From Caballeronia sp. dw_19 (GTDB taxonomy: Bacteria > Pseudomonadota > Gammaproteobacteria > Burkholderiales > Burkholderiaceae), in the NCBI RefSeq assembly GCF_018449515.1, contig NZ_JAAVUQ010000029.1, positions 1-64,000 on the forward strand: DNA of 64,000 nt, written 5' to 3'. Below are positions 52,889-62,756 of this stretch, in pieces; the stretch's first letter is position 1; each line of letters opens with the position of its first letter. The translations under genes were made by a program, and so were the position numbers. The notes below the pieces were generated by a model that saw only the letters and a program-made list of their open reading frames with translations, ran no database searches and was not told where the DNA came from.

Positions 52889-52909
52889 GAGGTGAGCCCC
52901 TGGCGTGAA

Positions 52910-53290
52910 TCAGTTGAACGTGTCCCGGTCCTTCTTGAACTCGGCGAGCGTGCTGTCGAAGACGTTAGGGGCATTGATCAGCCCGGCGCGCGCGCGAACC
53001 GCGCAAAATACCGCAAACAGCGCATACGCAACCGTGATTGCCGCGAGCGATTGCCACCGGTAAGTATCCCAGAACGCGATCGCGATCAGCACCGTGAGCG
53101 TAATGAGCGCCATCATGGTGAGCATCATGGCGGCAAGACCGAGGAAGAGCACGCCGATCAGCCGCTCCTTTTCCTCAGCGAACTCGATGCCAATCAGTTC
53201 CAGGCGCGTTTCGAAAATGGCGAACACGGAACTGACAATACGGCGCAACGGCCCTTGCGTATCGTGCTGAGATTGCCTTTCTGTCGTCAT
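52910..53290 (-). CDS. yqjE: YqjE-like phage-holin-family membrane protein
   Basis: Inner-membrane protein of 126 residues with two hydrophobic segments (LFLGLAAMMLTMMALITLTVLIAIAFW and SLAAITVAYALFAVFCAV) after ETRLELIGIEFAEEKERL, the YqjE signature. It belongs to a stress-related membrane group usually next to ElaB/YqjD proteins, as here. It has no lysis context. Confidence 0.87.
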   Translation of the reverse strand: MTTERQSQHDTQGPLRRIVSSVFAIFETRLELIGIEFAEEKERLIGVLFLGLAAMMLTMMALITLTVLIAIAFWDTYRWQSLAAITVAYALFAVFCAVRARAGLINAPNVFDSTLAEFKKDRDTFN

Positions 53291-53522
53291 GGCTTGAGCG
53301 CGAGGAGCGCGTTATTTTTGGCGCGAAGGGTGTCCGGCCGGGTCGCGGAGCCGCGCCGGCCGGTCTATTAATCAGAACGACGCCGGTCAGAAAAACTCCG
53401 GCGGTCCCAGGCGGTCACGGTTTTCACCGGCCAGGTTAGCTCGGGATACGTAGCAAATGGCAAGCCGCATAACAAACTACGGCAAGACCACGGTCTAACC
53501 CGGCCTCCGGGATGGGTGAGGA

Positions 53523-53798
53523 TTAGCGACGATTGATCAACAAACCGACGACGACGCCTAAACCAGCAGCAATCCCGATTGATGCCCACGGGCGTTCGTG
53601 AACGAAGTCGTCGGTTGCACGAGCGGCTTTTTTGCCTTTTTCGATCACCACGACTTGTGCGTCGGCAGCCTTCTCCTTCGCTTGCTTCAAGCGGGTCAGA
53701 GCGGTCTCGCGCAACTCGGATGCACGCTCGCCAGTGGCGCTTGCGGCCTGTTTCAACAGGTCTTCGGCGTCTGCGAGAACGGTTTTGATATCCGACAT
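53523..53798 (-). CDS. DUF883 (ElaB/YqjD-like) ribosome-hibernation-type membrane protein
   Basis: Small tail-anchored protein of 91 residues. A long amphipathic helix (VLADAEDLLKQAASATGERASELRETALTRLKQAKEKAADAQ) precedes ERPWASIGIAAGLGVVVGLLINRR, the conserved C-terminal membrane helix with GxxxG. E. coli relatives bind stationary-phase ribosomes at the membrane. ATG at 53798 follows AAGGAG and is preferred over upstream ATGs. Confidence 0.88.
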   Translation of the reverse strand: MSDIKTVLADAEDLLKQAASATGERASELRETALTRLKQAKEKAADAQVVVIEKGKKAARATDDFVHERPWASIGIAAGLGVVVGLLINRR

Positions 53799-54282
53799 GA
53801 ATCGCTCCTTATTGATTTCTGACATTGATGGCTCCACACAGATGAGGCTACCGCCAATCGTACCAAAGAAGCGGTCGCTAATTGGCGTCCATCCGGCCCC
53901 CAGATCAACGCTTGCAGTTTTTGTTCCTGCTGTCACAACGCTCGCCACGTGGGGCCCTCAGAAAAGGGTATCGCGCCAGCGCGTTAAGGCGGGCCATTCA
54001 ACGCACAGGGTGCACAATCGCAATCGTGCATCGACCGGATGGCGCTTCAGCCTGCGAAACTTCCAGCCAAGGCCGAAAAATTACAAAAATGCATGACGAT
54101 GTGACGGAATGTTCGTTCGTTGTGCAGGCCGAGTCCCTTATGCTTTAATTTTTATTGGGCCGGACGAAGTCGAACCGGAGCCCGGGCTGAAACCCGGACA
54201 AGACCCAGTAGCTGCTACCAACCCGCACCAGACCTGCACTGTGTGACGAATCACGCGGTGCATCACTTCGAGGAGACACATC
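53799..54282. other. Intergenic region upstream of the peroxiredoxin gene
   Basis: About 480 bases between the divergent DUF883 and peroxiredoxin genes. No gene is supported; short open frames here overlap one another and lack ribosome-binding sites. I cannot identify an OxyR site with confidence. A GAGGAG ribosome-binding site is visible just before 54283. Confidence 0.5.
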
Positions 54283-54921
54283 ATGAGCTTGCGTCTAGGC
54301 GACACGGCACCCGATTTCGAACAGGATTCCAGCGTTGGCCGTATCAAGTTTCACGAATGGCTAGGCGACAGCTGGGGCGTGCTGTTTTCACATCCGGCGG
54401 ATTTCACGCCGGTCTGCACGACTGAACTCGGCCTGACCGCGAAGCTGGCGGGCGAGTTCGAGAAACGCAATGTGAAGGCCATTGCGTTGTCGGTCGATAC
54501 CGTGGAGTCGCATAAGGAGTGGATCAAGGACATCAACGAGACGCAGGCGGCGAATGTCGGTTTTCCGATCCTGGCCGACGGCGACCGGAAGGTGTCCGAG
54601 TTGTACGACATGATTCATCCGAACGCGAATGCCACGTTGACGGTGCGCTCGCTTTTTGTCATCGATCCGAAGAAGAAGGTTCGCCTGACCATCACGTACC
54701 CGGCGAGCACGGGTCGAAACTTCGATGAAGTCCTGCGCGTGATCGATTCCCTGCAACTGACCGATAGCCATTCGGTCGCAACGCCAGGTAACTGGAAGCA
54801 GGGCGACGACGTGATCATCGTTCCGTCGCTGCAAGACCCGGAGGAGATCAAGCGCAAGTTCCCGAAGGGCTATAAGGCTGTGCGCCCGTATCTGCGCCTG
54901 ACGCCTCAGCCGGACAAGTAA
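54283..54921 (+). CDS. 1-Cys peroxiredoxin (Prx6 type)
   Basis: Thiol peroxidase of 212 residues reducing peroxides. The peroxidatic Cys is in SHPADFTPVCTTELG (Cys45). No second resolving Cys is present, and the long C-terminal dimerisation domain (GDDVIIVPSL, KGYKAVRPYLRLTPQP) identifies the Prx6 subfamily. ATG at 54283 follows GAGGAGACAC. A convergent terminator closes the gene. Confidence 0.95.
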   Translation: MSLRLGDTAPDFEQDSSVGRIKFHEWLGDSWGVLFSHPADFTPVCTTELGLTAKLAGEFEKRNVKAIALSVDTVESHKEWIKDINETQAANVGFPILADGDRKVSELYDMIHPNANATLTVRSLFVIDPKKKVRLTITYPASTGRNFDEVLRVIDSLQLTDSHSVATPGNWKQGDDVIIVPSLQDPEEIKRKFPKGYKAVRPYLRLTPQPDK

Positions 54922-54950
54922 GCGCTTGCCGGAATCACCGGTGAAGTAAA

Positions 54951-54991
54951 AAACAAAAAGCCAACGCATCAAACACGTTGGCTTTTTGTTT
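54951..54991. terminator. Bidirectional terminator between the peroxiredoxin gene and gcdH
   Basis: AAACAAAAAGCCAACG at 54951-54966 is exactly complementary to 54976-54991, with a 9-base loop. The A-rich left arm and T-rich right arm provide U-tracts in both directions, suiting two convergent genes. Confidence 0.93.
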
Positions 54992-55017
54992 TCCGGAGAA
55001 CCAGGCAAGAACCTGAC

Positions 55018-56208
55018 TCAGAAAAACGCCTGAATCCCCGTCTGGGCGCGTCCGAGGATCAGCGCGTGGATGTCGTGCGTGCCTTCGTACGTGTTCACCA
55101 CTTCCAGATTCACCAAATGACGCGCCACGCCGAATTCGTCTGAAATACCGTTGCCGCCGAGCATGTCACGCGCCAGTCGCGCGATATCCAGCGCCTTGCC
55201 GCACGAATTGCGTTTCATGATCGACGTGATTTCAACGGCCGCCGTGCCTTCGTCCTTCATGCGGCCCAGCCGCAGGACGCCTTGCAGCCCGAGGGTGATT
55301 TCCGTCTGCATATCGGCGAGTTTCTTTTGAATCAACTGGTTAGCGGCAAGCGGACGGCCGAACTGCTTGCGATCCAGCGTGTATTGCCGTGCCATGTGCC
55401 AGCACGCTTCGGCCGCGCCGAGCGCACCCCACGCGATCCCGTAGCGCGCCGAATTCAAGCAGGTGAACGGGCCTTTGAGCCCGCTCACGTTCGGCATCAG
55501 GTTTTCTTCCGGCACGAAGACTTCGTCCATCACGATCTCGCCGGTAATCGATGCCCGCAAGCCGACCTTGCCATGAATGGCAGGCGCAGTCAGCCCTTTC
55601 CAGCCCTTTTCCAGGATGAAACCGCGAATCAGATCGCGGCCATCTTCTTCCAGCTTCGCCCAGACAACGAATACGTCGGCGATAGGCGAATTCGAAATCC
55701 ACATCTTCTGGCCGGAGATCGAAAAGCCGCCGTCCACCTTTTTGGCGCGCGTCGTCATGCTGGCGGGATCGGAGCCGGCGTTTGGCTCGGTGAGCCCGAA
55801 ACAGCCGATCCACTCGCCGGTCGCCAGCTTCGGCAGATACTTTTGCTTCTGCGCTTCCGTGCCGAATGCGTTGATCGGCACCATGACGAGCGACGATTGC
55901 ACCGACATCATCGACCGATAACCCGAATCCACGCGTTCCACTTCGCGAGCGATCAGGCCATAGCTGACGTAGTTGAGACCGGGACCGCCGTACTGCTCCG
56001 GAATGGTCGGGCCGAGCAGGCCGAGTTCGCCCATCTCACGGAAGATCGCCACGTCCGTGTGTTCGTTACGGAACGCGTCGAGCACACGCGGTTGCAGCTT
56101 GTCCTGCGCGTAAGCGTACGCAGCGTCGCGGATCATGCGTTCTTCGTCGCTGAGTTGCTGATCGAGCAGCAACGGATCTTCCCAACTAAAACGGGCGTCA
56201 TCGGCCAT
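55018..56208 (-). CDS. gcdH: Glutaryl-CoA dehydrogenase
   Basis: FAD enzyme of the acyl-CoA dehydrogenase family converting glutaryl-CoA to crotonyl-CoA in lysine/tryptophan breakdown. The 396 residues include [16 protein letters not shown] (FAD/substrate loop), [39 protein letters not shown] and [17 protein letters not shown] with the catalytic Glu. ATG at 56208 follows AGGAGAAACG. A perfect palindrome lies in the shared promoter region with the divergent IclR gene. Confidence 0.95.
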   Translation of the reverse strand: MADDARFSWEDPLLLDQQLSDEERMIRDAAYAYAQDKLQPRVLDAFRNEHTDVAIFREMGELGLLGPTIPEQYGGPGLNYVSYGLIAREVERVDSGYRSMMSVQSSLVMVPINAFGTEAQKQKYLPKLATGEWIGCFGLTEPNAGSDPASMTTRAKKVDGGFSISGQKMWISNSPIADVFVVWAKLEEDGRDLIRGFILEKGWKGLTAPAIHGKVGLRASITGEIVMDEVFVPEENLMPNVSGLKGPFTCLNSARYGIAWGALGAAEACWHMARQYTLDRKQFGRPLAANQLIQKKLADMQTEITLGLQGVLRLGRMKDEGTAAVEITSIMKRNSCGKALDIARLARDMLGGNGISDEFGVARHLVNLEVVNTYEGTHDIHALILGRAQTGIQAFF

Positions 56209-56254
56209 GTCGTTTCTCCTGTTTCCTCTATTCCTGATTTTCGGACTTGACTGA

Positions 56255-56273
56255 TGTTCCGCTAAGCGGAACA
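56255..56273. promoter_or_regulatory. Perfect palindrome between gcdH and the IclR gene
   Basis: TGTTCCGCT at 56255-56263, one central A, and its exact complement AGCGGAACA at 56265-56273. Nearly identical TTCCGC-centred palindromes are bound by IclR-family regulators. It lies 47 bp from gcdH and 36 bp from the regulator, so one site could control both genes. Confidence 0.8.
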
Positions 56274-56308
56274 ATGTTTTGCAAATCAACGCACGAGTCT
56301 AGCATCCG

Positions 56309-57133
56309 ATGCCAATAACTTCCATCCGGAATTCCGTGTCGTCGAAGCCGTCTGAGTCCTCTGATTCGTCAGAAGGAATCGATGAACGCAAGTTTGTCGT
56401 CGCGCTTGCCCGCGGCCTGGACATGCTGCGGGCGTTTCGTCCAGGCGAGACCTTGCTGGGCAATCGTGATTTCGTCGATAGAACCGGCCTGCCCAAAGCC
56501 ACCGTCAACCGCCTTGCATATACGCTGACCACGCTCGGTTACCTGCGTTTTGACGAACCTGCCGGCAAATATGCGCTCGACACGGGCGTGCTGTCGCTGG
56601 GGTTTGCGTTGCTGGCAGGGGCCGACGCGCTCGAACTCGCGCGCCCGCACATGCGGGTGCTCGCGCGGGAAATTGGCGCGGCGGTGTCGTTGGGATGCCG
56701 TGACGGGCTCGACATGATCTATCTGGAAACCATTCGCAGCGAGACCGCGCTGACGCTTGGCCTGGCCCCCGGCTCACGGCTGTCCATGCTGACCAGCTCG
56801 ATGGGTCGTGCCTATCTGGCGGTGCAGGAGCCGGATCAGCGGGAGACTTTGCTCGAAGAACTCGGCGCGGCGGCGGTGAACAATGGCGAAGACGGCGAGC
56901 GGCTGGTGAAGGCGGCGCGGGAGGCTATCGACGATTACGCGCGCGATGGCTGTTGTTATTCGTTTCGCGACTGGCACGCCGACGTCAACGCGATCGCCGC
57001 ACCTTTACGCGATATCCGCAACGGGCGATGGCTGGTGCTGAGCAGCAGCGGGCCGGCATCGTCGATGGACGAGGCGTATTTCCGCACTGTTGTTGCGCCC
57101 AAGCTACGGACGCTGGCCGCGCGACTGGCGTGA
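56309..57133 (+). CDS. IclR-family regulator, probably of gcdH
   Basis: Regulator of 274 residues divergent from gcdH. A Ser-rich N terminus is followed by the IclR helix-turn-helix (VALARGLDMLRAFRPGE, RTGLPKATVNRLAYTLTTLGYL) and the effector domain (AVSLGCRDGLDMIYLE, SSMGRAYLA, VNAIAAPLRD). By position it should control glutarate/glutaryl-CoA breakdown through the palindrome at 56255-56273; the effector is unknown. Confidence 0.92.
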   Translation: MPITSIRNSVSSKPSESSDSSEGIDERKFVVALARGLDMLRAFRPGETLLGNRDFVDRTGLPKATVNRLAYTLTTLGYLRFDEPAGKYALDTGVLSLGFALLAGADALELARPHMRVLAREIGAAVSLGCRDGLDMIYLETIRSETALTLGLAPGSRLSMLTSSMGRAYLAVQEPDQRETLLEELGAAAVNNGEDGERLVKAAREAIDDYARDGCCYSFRDWHADVNAIAAPLRDIRNGRWLVLSSSGPASSMDEAYFRTVVAPKLRTLAARLA

Positions 57134-57274
57134 AGTCATGCTGATCAAGCCCGAATGGCGCCCGTCGATAGCCAAATAAGGTCGAAATAGGTCAAAACGT
57201 GATTTAGAAATAACATCCCAAAAATACGGCTCTTAGAACATAATTCGATGAAACAGCCGCAGGGAGACTAAAAA

Positions 57275-57772
57275 ATGACCGGGTTCTCACTGGACGCAAC
57301 GGATTGCCGTATTTTGTCGGTGCTGCAAGAAGATGGTCGCATCAGCAACCTTGATCTGGCTGAGCGGATTTCGCTTTCGCCGTCAGCGTGTCTGCGCCGT
57401 ATGCGGCTGCTTGAGGAAGAAGGGGTAATAGCGAGCTATCGCGCGTGTCTGGACCGGGAACGGCTCGGCGTGGAGCTGGAGGCGTTCGTCCATGTTTCCA
57501 TGCGCAACGACCAGGAAAACTGGCACGAGAAATTCGCGGCCGCCGTGCGGGAATGGCCGGAAGTGGTGGGCGCGTTTGTCGTGACCGGCGACACCCATTA
57601 CGTGCTGCGCGTGCTTGCACACAATCTCAAGCACTACTCGGACTTCATCCTGAGCAAGCTTTACAAGGCGCCGGGAGTGATCGATATCCGCTCGAACATC
57701 GTGCTTCAGACCATGAAGGACGAAGCGGGCGTGCCGGTCGCCTTGATCGACAGAACCGGCACCGTGACTTAA
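57275..57772 (+). CDS. Lrp/AsnC-family transcriptional regulator
   Basis: Regulator of 165 residues. The N-terminal HTH (LDATDCRILSVLQEDGRISNLDLAERISLSPSACLRRMRLLEEEGVI) and the C-terminal RAM domain (EVVGAFVVTGDTHYVLRV) are both typical. It lacks an obvious target gene; the nearest (57804) is convergent. ATG at 57275 fits the family start. Confidence 0.92.
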   Translation: MTGFSLDATDCRILSVLQEDGRISNLDLAERISLSPSACLRRMRLLEEEGVIASYRACLDRERLGVELEAFVHVSMRNDQENWHEKFAAAVREWPEVVGAFVVTGDTHYVLRVLAHNLKHYSDFILSKLYKAPGVIDIRSNIVLQTMKDEAGVPVALIDRTGTVT

Positions 57773-57803
57773 CCCAAGCTCGTGACAAGGTGGACAAGCC
57801 CGG

Positions 57804-58313
57804 TCACAGCCCTCCAAGCGTATGAAACTGCCCCGCCTGAAATACCAGCGGGGCTATCTCCGCTGCATTCTCGTGTACGCCGCATCGCTCCACCTGACCC
57901 ACGAAGATCACGTGATCGCCTTCCTGATAACGGCTGCGGTTGTGGCATTCGAACCACGCAAGCGCACCGTCGAGGACCGGCATGCCGGTGTCGCCGGCGG
58001 CGTGTGACACGCCGGCAAAACGGTCGCCCTTGACCGTCGCAAAGCGTTTGCAAAGATCGACTTGCGTCGCGGCGAGCACGTTGACTACGTAGTGACTATT
58101 GGCCTGAAATACGGGCATCGATGCAGATTTGGTCGCGAGGCTCCACAACACAAGCGGCGGATCGAGTGAAACAGAGTTGAACGAACTGGCGGTAATGCCG
58201 ATCAACTGGCCGGACGCGGCGCGCGTGGTGATGACGGTGACGCCGGTCGCAAACTGGCTGAGCGCATCGCGGAAAGCGGTAGCGTCGAAATTCGGTGGAT
58301 TGGCGCGTTTCAT
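57804..58313 (-). CDS. Flavin reductase family (FMN-binding) protein
   Basis: NAD(P)H-flavin reductase-like protein of 169 residues of the HpaC/split-barrel type. Conserved FATGVTVITTR, GITASSFNSVSLDPPLVLWSL, and GDHVIFVGQVE are visible. Such proteins supply reduced flavin to a monooxygenase, but none is next to it here. Confidence 0.9.
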   Translation of the reverse strand: MKRANPPNFDATAFRDALSQFATGVTVITTRAASGQLIGITASSFNSVSLDPPLVLWSLATKSASMPVFQANSHYVVNVLAATQVDLCKRFATVKGDRFAGVSHAAGDTGMPVLDGALAWFECHNRSRYQEGDHVIFVGQVERCGVHENAAEIAPLVFQAGQFHTLGGL

Positions 58314-58568
58314 CGGGATGGGTTCAGGTTCGACGGTATCGGCGAAATCCAGGCGGCGAACAATACCTAAACAATAAGCCGGATGAAGTTTTCGAAGTCA
58401 TCGGAGGATTGGCGATTGTTACGATTCTATCGGAATCAGCCTGTTCGCCACGATGCTAAAGGCCGTACAGGCAACGCGGACACCCGAAAACCAGTAAGCT
58501 GGCAGGGTTGATTCACAAGCTTCCGCACGCATTGGGTAGTGCTCGCGGAACACGAACCAGGAGCCAGC

Positions 58569-59129
58569 ATGACGCAACATGACGAGCAGGCAAAGCGCGA
58601 AATCGCCACCATTGGCGGCGGGTGCTTTTGGTGTACCGAAGCGGTTTTTCTAGGCGTTGAAGGCGTGCTGTCGGTGGAATCGGGTTATGCCGGTGGCAAG
58701 GTGAAGGACCCAACGTACGAGCAGGTCTGCGACGGCACGACCGGTCACGCCGAAGTCATCAAGGTGGAATTCGATCCGGCGGTGATTGGGTATCGCAACG
58801 TGCTGGAGATTTTCTTTGCGACTCACGATCCGACGCAGCTTAACCGGCAAGGCAATGACGTTGGCACGCAGTACCGGTCGTCCATCTTCACGCACTCCGA
58901 CGAACAACGGAAGATCGCGCTGGAAGTGATCGACGAATTGCAGAAAGAAGGAATCTTCGACGGCAAGATCGTCACTGAAGTCACGCCGCTGAACGGCAAT
59001 TATTTTCCGGCCGAGGACTATCACCAGAACTACTTCGAGCAGCATCCGAATCAAGGATATTGCGCGTTCGTGGTCGCGCCGAAGGTGGCGAAGTTCAGGC
59101 AGAAGTTCGCGCATCGGCTGAAACGCTGA
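58569..59129 (+). CDS. msrA: Peptide-methionine (S)-S-oxide reductase
   Basis: Repairs oxidised methionine. The 186-residue protein has the catalytic GGGCFWCTEAVF near the N terminus, SGYAGGKVKDPTYEQVCDGTTGHAEV, and NRQGNDVGTQYRSSIF. ATG at 58569 follows CAGGAGCC. The next gene is convergent, with a short hairpin near 59160-59180 that may terminate msrA. Confidence 0.95.
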   Translation: MTQHDEQAKREIATIGGGCFWCTEAVFLGVEGVLSVESGYAGGKVKDPTYEQVCDGTTGHAEVIKVEFDPAVIGYRNVLEIFFATHDPTQLNRQGNDVGTQYRSSIFTHSDEQRKIALEVIDELQKEGIFDGKIVTEVTPLNGNYFPAEDYHQNYFEQHPNQGYCAFVVAPKVAKFRQKFAHRLKR

Positions 59130-59195
59130 GTGTTTGAAGGGTAATTGATCGGGACGGGCTTCGCGAAATCGAAGCCCGTTTTTTATGCCGGCGGC

Positions 59196-60413
59196 TTATT
59201 TCGGCGGCAAGGCTGCCGCCATGTTCAGCGCGATCTTGAAACACGTCAGCGGCGCCGAACCCTCCGCCTTGTTGTTCACCGCGATCACCACCGGCTGCCC
59301 TGCGAGCGCGTAGCGCAGCGCGAGTTCGGCGAGCGCTTCGTGCGTGTCCGGATCTTCATCGACGAGTTTATCGAACGGTTCGTACTTCGCTTTCGCCTGC
59401 TCGTACTTAAAGCCGCCGTGCAGACTCCAGCGCACGATCAACGGCCCAAGTCCGCCTTCGTCCAATAGCGCGAGCGCCTTCGCCTGGCGCCGGGGATCGG
59501 GCATGCGCGCATGAATGCCGACGCAATAACGCACCTTCGCGTCACGCAGCACACGGATAAACCGCGGCGTCAGCATGATGGCGTCACGCAATTCCACCGC
59601 GTAGCAACTTTCGCCGGGCAATGGCGGCAACGCGTTGAGAAACGCCGACAAGCGCTCAAGGAACGCGGTTGGATCGACGATCAGCGCATCCGGCAACGGC
59701 GGAATCTGGAACACGAGCGCGCCGGCTTTTTCACCCAGGCCGGCGATACACGGCTGCACGAATTCATCGATGGCGATGCGCGCGTTCAGGAAGGCGGGGT
59801 TATCGCCGGCGGGGGCGCCTTTGTCGCCGCGGACCGTGGCATCGGTGACGGAAGCCGGCGCTTTCACAATGAAGCGGAAATGGGCCGGCACCTGGTTCGC
59901 GTAGCGCGCATAGTCCGCCACCGATAACGGACCGTAGAACGAACGGTCTATCGATACGCAGCGCAGCAACGGATGCGCGCCGAGCGCGTTAAGGCCATCG
60001 CGGGAAAGCTTCGCGGACGAATATTCGTCGCCATAGACAATGTCACGCCAGCCGGGAAACGACCACGTCGAGGTGCCGATATGAACGGTGCCGGGAAGGC
60101 GTTGGGCGAGCGCGTGATGCTCGTGCGCGGCGAGCACGGGCAAGACGCCGCCGCGTGATTTTGTTTTTGTTTTTGTGTCCGACGGAGTTGCCGGAGCAGG
60201 TTTGCCATCCGCCGTTTGCGGTTGTTCCAGCGCCCCGAACAGATCGACTTGGGGCGTGGATTTCGCGTGCGACTCTGAACCCGCATCCGGTTCATCACCG
60301 GATGCGGGTTCGTGGGAAGCGCCAGGATCAGGCGTGGAACTCAGAGCGGTTTGTCGTAGATATACCGGCGCGACCACGGCAGCGTTTTCGCGCTGCGCCC
60401 GGCCTTGCGGCAC
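59196..60413 (-). CDS. DUF72 domain-containing protein
   Basis: TIM-barrel-like DUF72 (YecE) protein. The domain begins near VHIGTSTWSFPGWRDIVY (about residue 110) and includes FRFIVKAPASVT, YAVELRDAIML and VIAVNNKAEGSAPLT near the end. Function unproven. A Pro/Ser/Thr-rich stretch of about 100 residues precedes the domain. The exact start is uncertain: GTG at 60413 would overlap cfa by 73 bp, and no good ATG lies nearer. It runs in the same direction as cfa. Confidence 0.83.
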   Translation of the reverse strand: MPQGRAQRENAAVVAPVYLRQTALSSTPDPGASHEPASGDEPDAGSESHAKSTPQVDLFGALEQPQTADGKPAPATPSDTKTKTKSRGGVLPVLAAHEHHALAQRLPGTVHIGTSTWSFPGWRDIVYGDEYSSAKLSRDGLNALGAHPLLRCVSIDRSFYGPLSVADYARYANQVPAHFRFIVKAPASVTDATVRGDKGAPAGDNPAFLNARIAIDEFVQPCIAGLGEKAGALVFQIPPLPDALIVDPTAFLERLSAFLNALPPLPGESCYAVELRDAIMLTPRFIRVLRDAKVRYCVGIHARMPDPRRQAKALALLDEGGLGPLIVRWSLHGGFKYEQAKAKYEPFDKLVDEDPDTHEALAELALRYALAGQPVVIAVNNKAEGSAPLTCFKIALNMAAALPPK

Positions 60414-61555
60414 ACGATCTGATAAATCGAAACATCGTCGTTTTCAAACGCGTACGCACAGCCTGCAAGATACACGCGCCAGATGCGGAATTTTTCATCG
60501 TCGACAAGCGTCTTTGCCTTCTCCGCGTTCGCCTCGAAATTTTCCGCCCAGATGTCGAGCGTGCGCGCGTAGTGGCGGCGCAGGCTTTCCACGTCGACCG
60601 CTTCCAGACCGCCTTCCTGCAGCGCTTCGAGCGCAAAGCCGATGTGCGGCAACTCGCCGTCCGGGAACACATACCGGTCGATGAACTCGCCGCCGCCAAG
60701 CGCCGTCTCGCCGCTGTCGAAGTCGGTCGACGTAATGCCGTGGTTCATGGCAATGCCGTCGTCCACCAGCAGTTCGCGCACCTTGGCGAAGTAAGCGGGC
60801 AGGTTCTTGCGGCCGACGTGCTCGAACATCCCGACGCTCGTGATCCGGTCGAACTGGCCTTGCACGTCGCGATAATCCTGCAGGCGGATTTCGATCTGGC
60901 CTTCCAGCCCGGCGTCTTTCACGCGCTTCGTGGCGAGATCGAACTGGTTCTGCGAGAGCGTGACGCCCACGCATTTCGCCCCGAATTTCTGGGCGGCGCG
61001 CAAGACGAGCGCACCCCAGCCGCAGCCGATGTCGAGCAGACGCTGGCCCGGTTGCAACTGGATCTTCGTGAGAATGTGGTCGATCTTCTTGATCTGCGCG
61101 GTCGCGAGGTCTTCATCGCCGTTCTCGAAATACGCGCACGAGTAGACCATGTTCTTGTCGAGCCACAGCGCGTAGAACTCGTTCGACACATCGTAGTGGT
61201 ACTGAATGGCTTTCTTGTCCGACGCCTTCGTATGATTGAAGTAGCGCCGCACGCGCGCCAGCTTGCTCGCGCTCGTGACCGTGTTCTTGGCCAGCCCGTA
61301 GCCAATATTGATGATGTCCGATAGCTTGCCTTCAATGTCGATCTTGCCCTTCACATAGGCTTCACCGAGGTTGTCCAGACTCGGTTCGAGCAGATACGGA
61401 AGGGCGGTCGCGCTCTTCACATGCAGCGTGACTTGCGGCGCCGCGAAACTTCCGAAGTCATGTTGCTGTCCATCCCACAGTACCAGCCGGGCGGGCAGGT
61501 TCGCCCGGTCCCGAATGTCCTGCACCCACTGCGTCAGCTTTTTCTCCCAAAACAT
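60341..61555 (-). CDS. cfa: Cyclopropane-fatty-acyl-phospholipid synthase
   Basis: SAM-dependent enzyme of 404 residues adding a methylene bridge to unsaturated phospholipid acyl chains. The N-terminal lipid-binding domain is followed by HYDVSNEFYALWLDKNMVYSCAYF, the SAM loop LLDIGCGWGALVLRAA, GVTLSQNQ, and the bicarbonate-site context SVGMFEHVGRKNLPAYF and DRYVFPDGELPHI. It probably acts in stationary or acid stress. Confidence 0.94.
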   Translation of the reverse strand: MFWEKKLTQWVQDIRDRANLPARLVLWDGQQHDFGSFAAPQVTLHVKSATALPYLLEPSLDNLGEAYVKGKIDIEGKLSDIINIGYGLAKNTVTSASKLARVRRYFNHTKASDKKAIQYHYDVSNEFYALWLDKNMVYSCAYFENGDEDLATAQIKKIDHILTKIQLQPGQRLLDIGCGWGALVLRAAQKFGAKCVGVTLSQNQFDLATKRVKDAGLEGQIEIRLQDYRDVQGQFDRITSVGMFEHVGRKNLPAYFAKVRELLVDDGIAMNHGITSTDFDSGETALGGGEFIDRYVFPDGELPHIGFALEALQEGGLEAVDVESLRRHYARTLDIWAENFEANAEKAKTLVDDEKFRIWRVYLAGCAYAFENDDVSIYQIVCRKAGRSAKTLPWSRRYIYDKPL

Positions 61556-61759
61556 GCTCGTTCTCCGCGCTCAGATGAAAATGAAGCCAAACCGGGTCGA
61601 TTGCACTGCACGTTTTCCACATTGTTCGCGATGCCTTATCGCTTGCTTTTCTCCCTTGCCCTTCACCGCCCGGACACGCCGCAACGAGACGCGTTTTAAC
61701 GTGGGTCCAGTCAATGCGGGTCCACGAGGAACCCGGCGAAGGTCGAAGTCTTGCTAAGG

Positions 61760-62416
61760 CTAAGGCGACAGGCGGACGATTTGCCATTGCTGGCCGTTAC
61801 CACCAGGCGTGTGTGCAGCACGTTTATAGACGACACGGTCATGCAACCGTGACGGACGGCCCTGCCAGAATTCGATGGTGTCGGGAACGAGCCGGTAGCC
61901 GCCCCAATGTGGCGGACGCGGCGGGTTGTCACCGTATTTCGCAATCAATTCGCGCTCGCGGGCTTCAAGCACCGCGCGGCTTTCGATCACTTCACTCTGC
62001 TCCGACGCCCACGCGCCTATTCGCGATCCAAGCGGGCGCGATGCGAAATACGCATCGCTATCTTCCGGACTTGTCTTGACGACGGAGCCCTCGATACGCA
62101 CCTGGCGCTCGAGTTCGATCCAGTAAAACAGCAGGCTCGCGGCGGGATTGCTCGCGAGTTCATGACCCTTGCGGCTGAGGTAGTTCGTGAAGAACACGAA
62201 GCCGCGGTCATCGACGCCCTTGATCAGCACGATGCGTGCCGAAGGGCGGCCGCGCTCGTCGACAGTCGCGAGCGTCATGGTATTGGGTTCGGGTAATTGT
62301 GCGTCGAGCGCCTGCGCAAACCACGTTTCGAATTGTCGAATCGGGTTGGGATCCACGTCGGATGTTTCCAGCGATCCGATGGAATAATTCTTTCTAAGAT
62401 CAGCGAGGGTCGTCAT
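61760..62416 (-). CDS. pdxH: Pyridoxamine 5'-phosphate oxidase
   Basis: FMN enzyme completing pyridoxal 5'-phosphate synthesis. The 218 residues show [56 protein letters not shown] and the C-terminal signature [29 protein letters not shown] at 62416 is the family start. It lies upstream of cfa with a 204 bp gap. Confidence 0.96.
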   Translation of the reverse strand: MTTLADLRKNYSIGSLETSDVDPNPIRQFETWFAQALDAQLPEPNTMTLATVDERGRPSARIVLIKGVDDRGFVFFTNYLSRKGHELASNPAASLLFYWIELERQVRIEGSVVKTSPEDSDAYFASRPLGSRIGAWASEQSEVIESRAVLEARERELIAKYGDNPPRPPHWGGYRLVPDTIEFWQGRPSRLHDRVVYKRAAHTPGGNGQQWQIVRLSP

Positions 62417-62756
62417 TTTTTATGCAAACGCTTCAATCGCATTAGTATAGCCAAGGTATTCAAATTCTGCGCTTTACCGCCAATGTCCCTTTGATCTTCC
62501 GTGATTTAGATCATGATCCCGGGCGACAAAATTTGACTCAATTCGGCAATTATTTTCATTTTGCTTTCAAAAACTGACCGGTGATTTCTTACGGCCAATC
62601 TTCGATAAGGCAGAATACGCAATTCAGCGAATTCTTGCTGATCTCTGGTTCTATCGTTGCGATAGCGCGTCACCGCGAACCGGTGCTGCCAGGCGCTGCC
62701 TTGACGCCTCCTTGCCTTGTTTTTGCTTGTTCTGCTTACCTGCCGCCGACCTCACC
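62417..62756. other. Intergenic region between pdxH and tcdA
   Basis: About 340 bases between the divergent pdxH and tcdA genes, more AT-rich than the neighbours. No gene is supported. It should hold both promoters; no convincing operator was found. Confidence 0.5.

Noticed and set aside
52910-53290. Phage holin in a lysis cassette
   Set aside because: The protein is in the holin-like YqjE family, but its neighbours are the DUF883 and DUF3318 genes with no endolysin, as in the usual chromosomal stress module.
54214-54226. Shared 13-mer GCTACCAACCCGC with the pyrF downstream region (18425-18437)
   Set aside because: A 13-base match between two places in 64 kb of GC-rich DNA is expected by chance, and the flanks do not extend it convincingly.
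62500-62520. FNR/Anr-like box between pdxH and tcdA
   Set aside because: TTGAT and ATCATGAT words are present but not with the required TTGAT-N4-ATCAA geometry.
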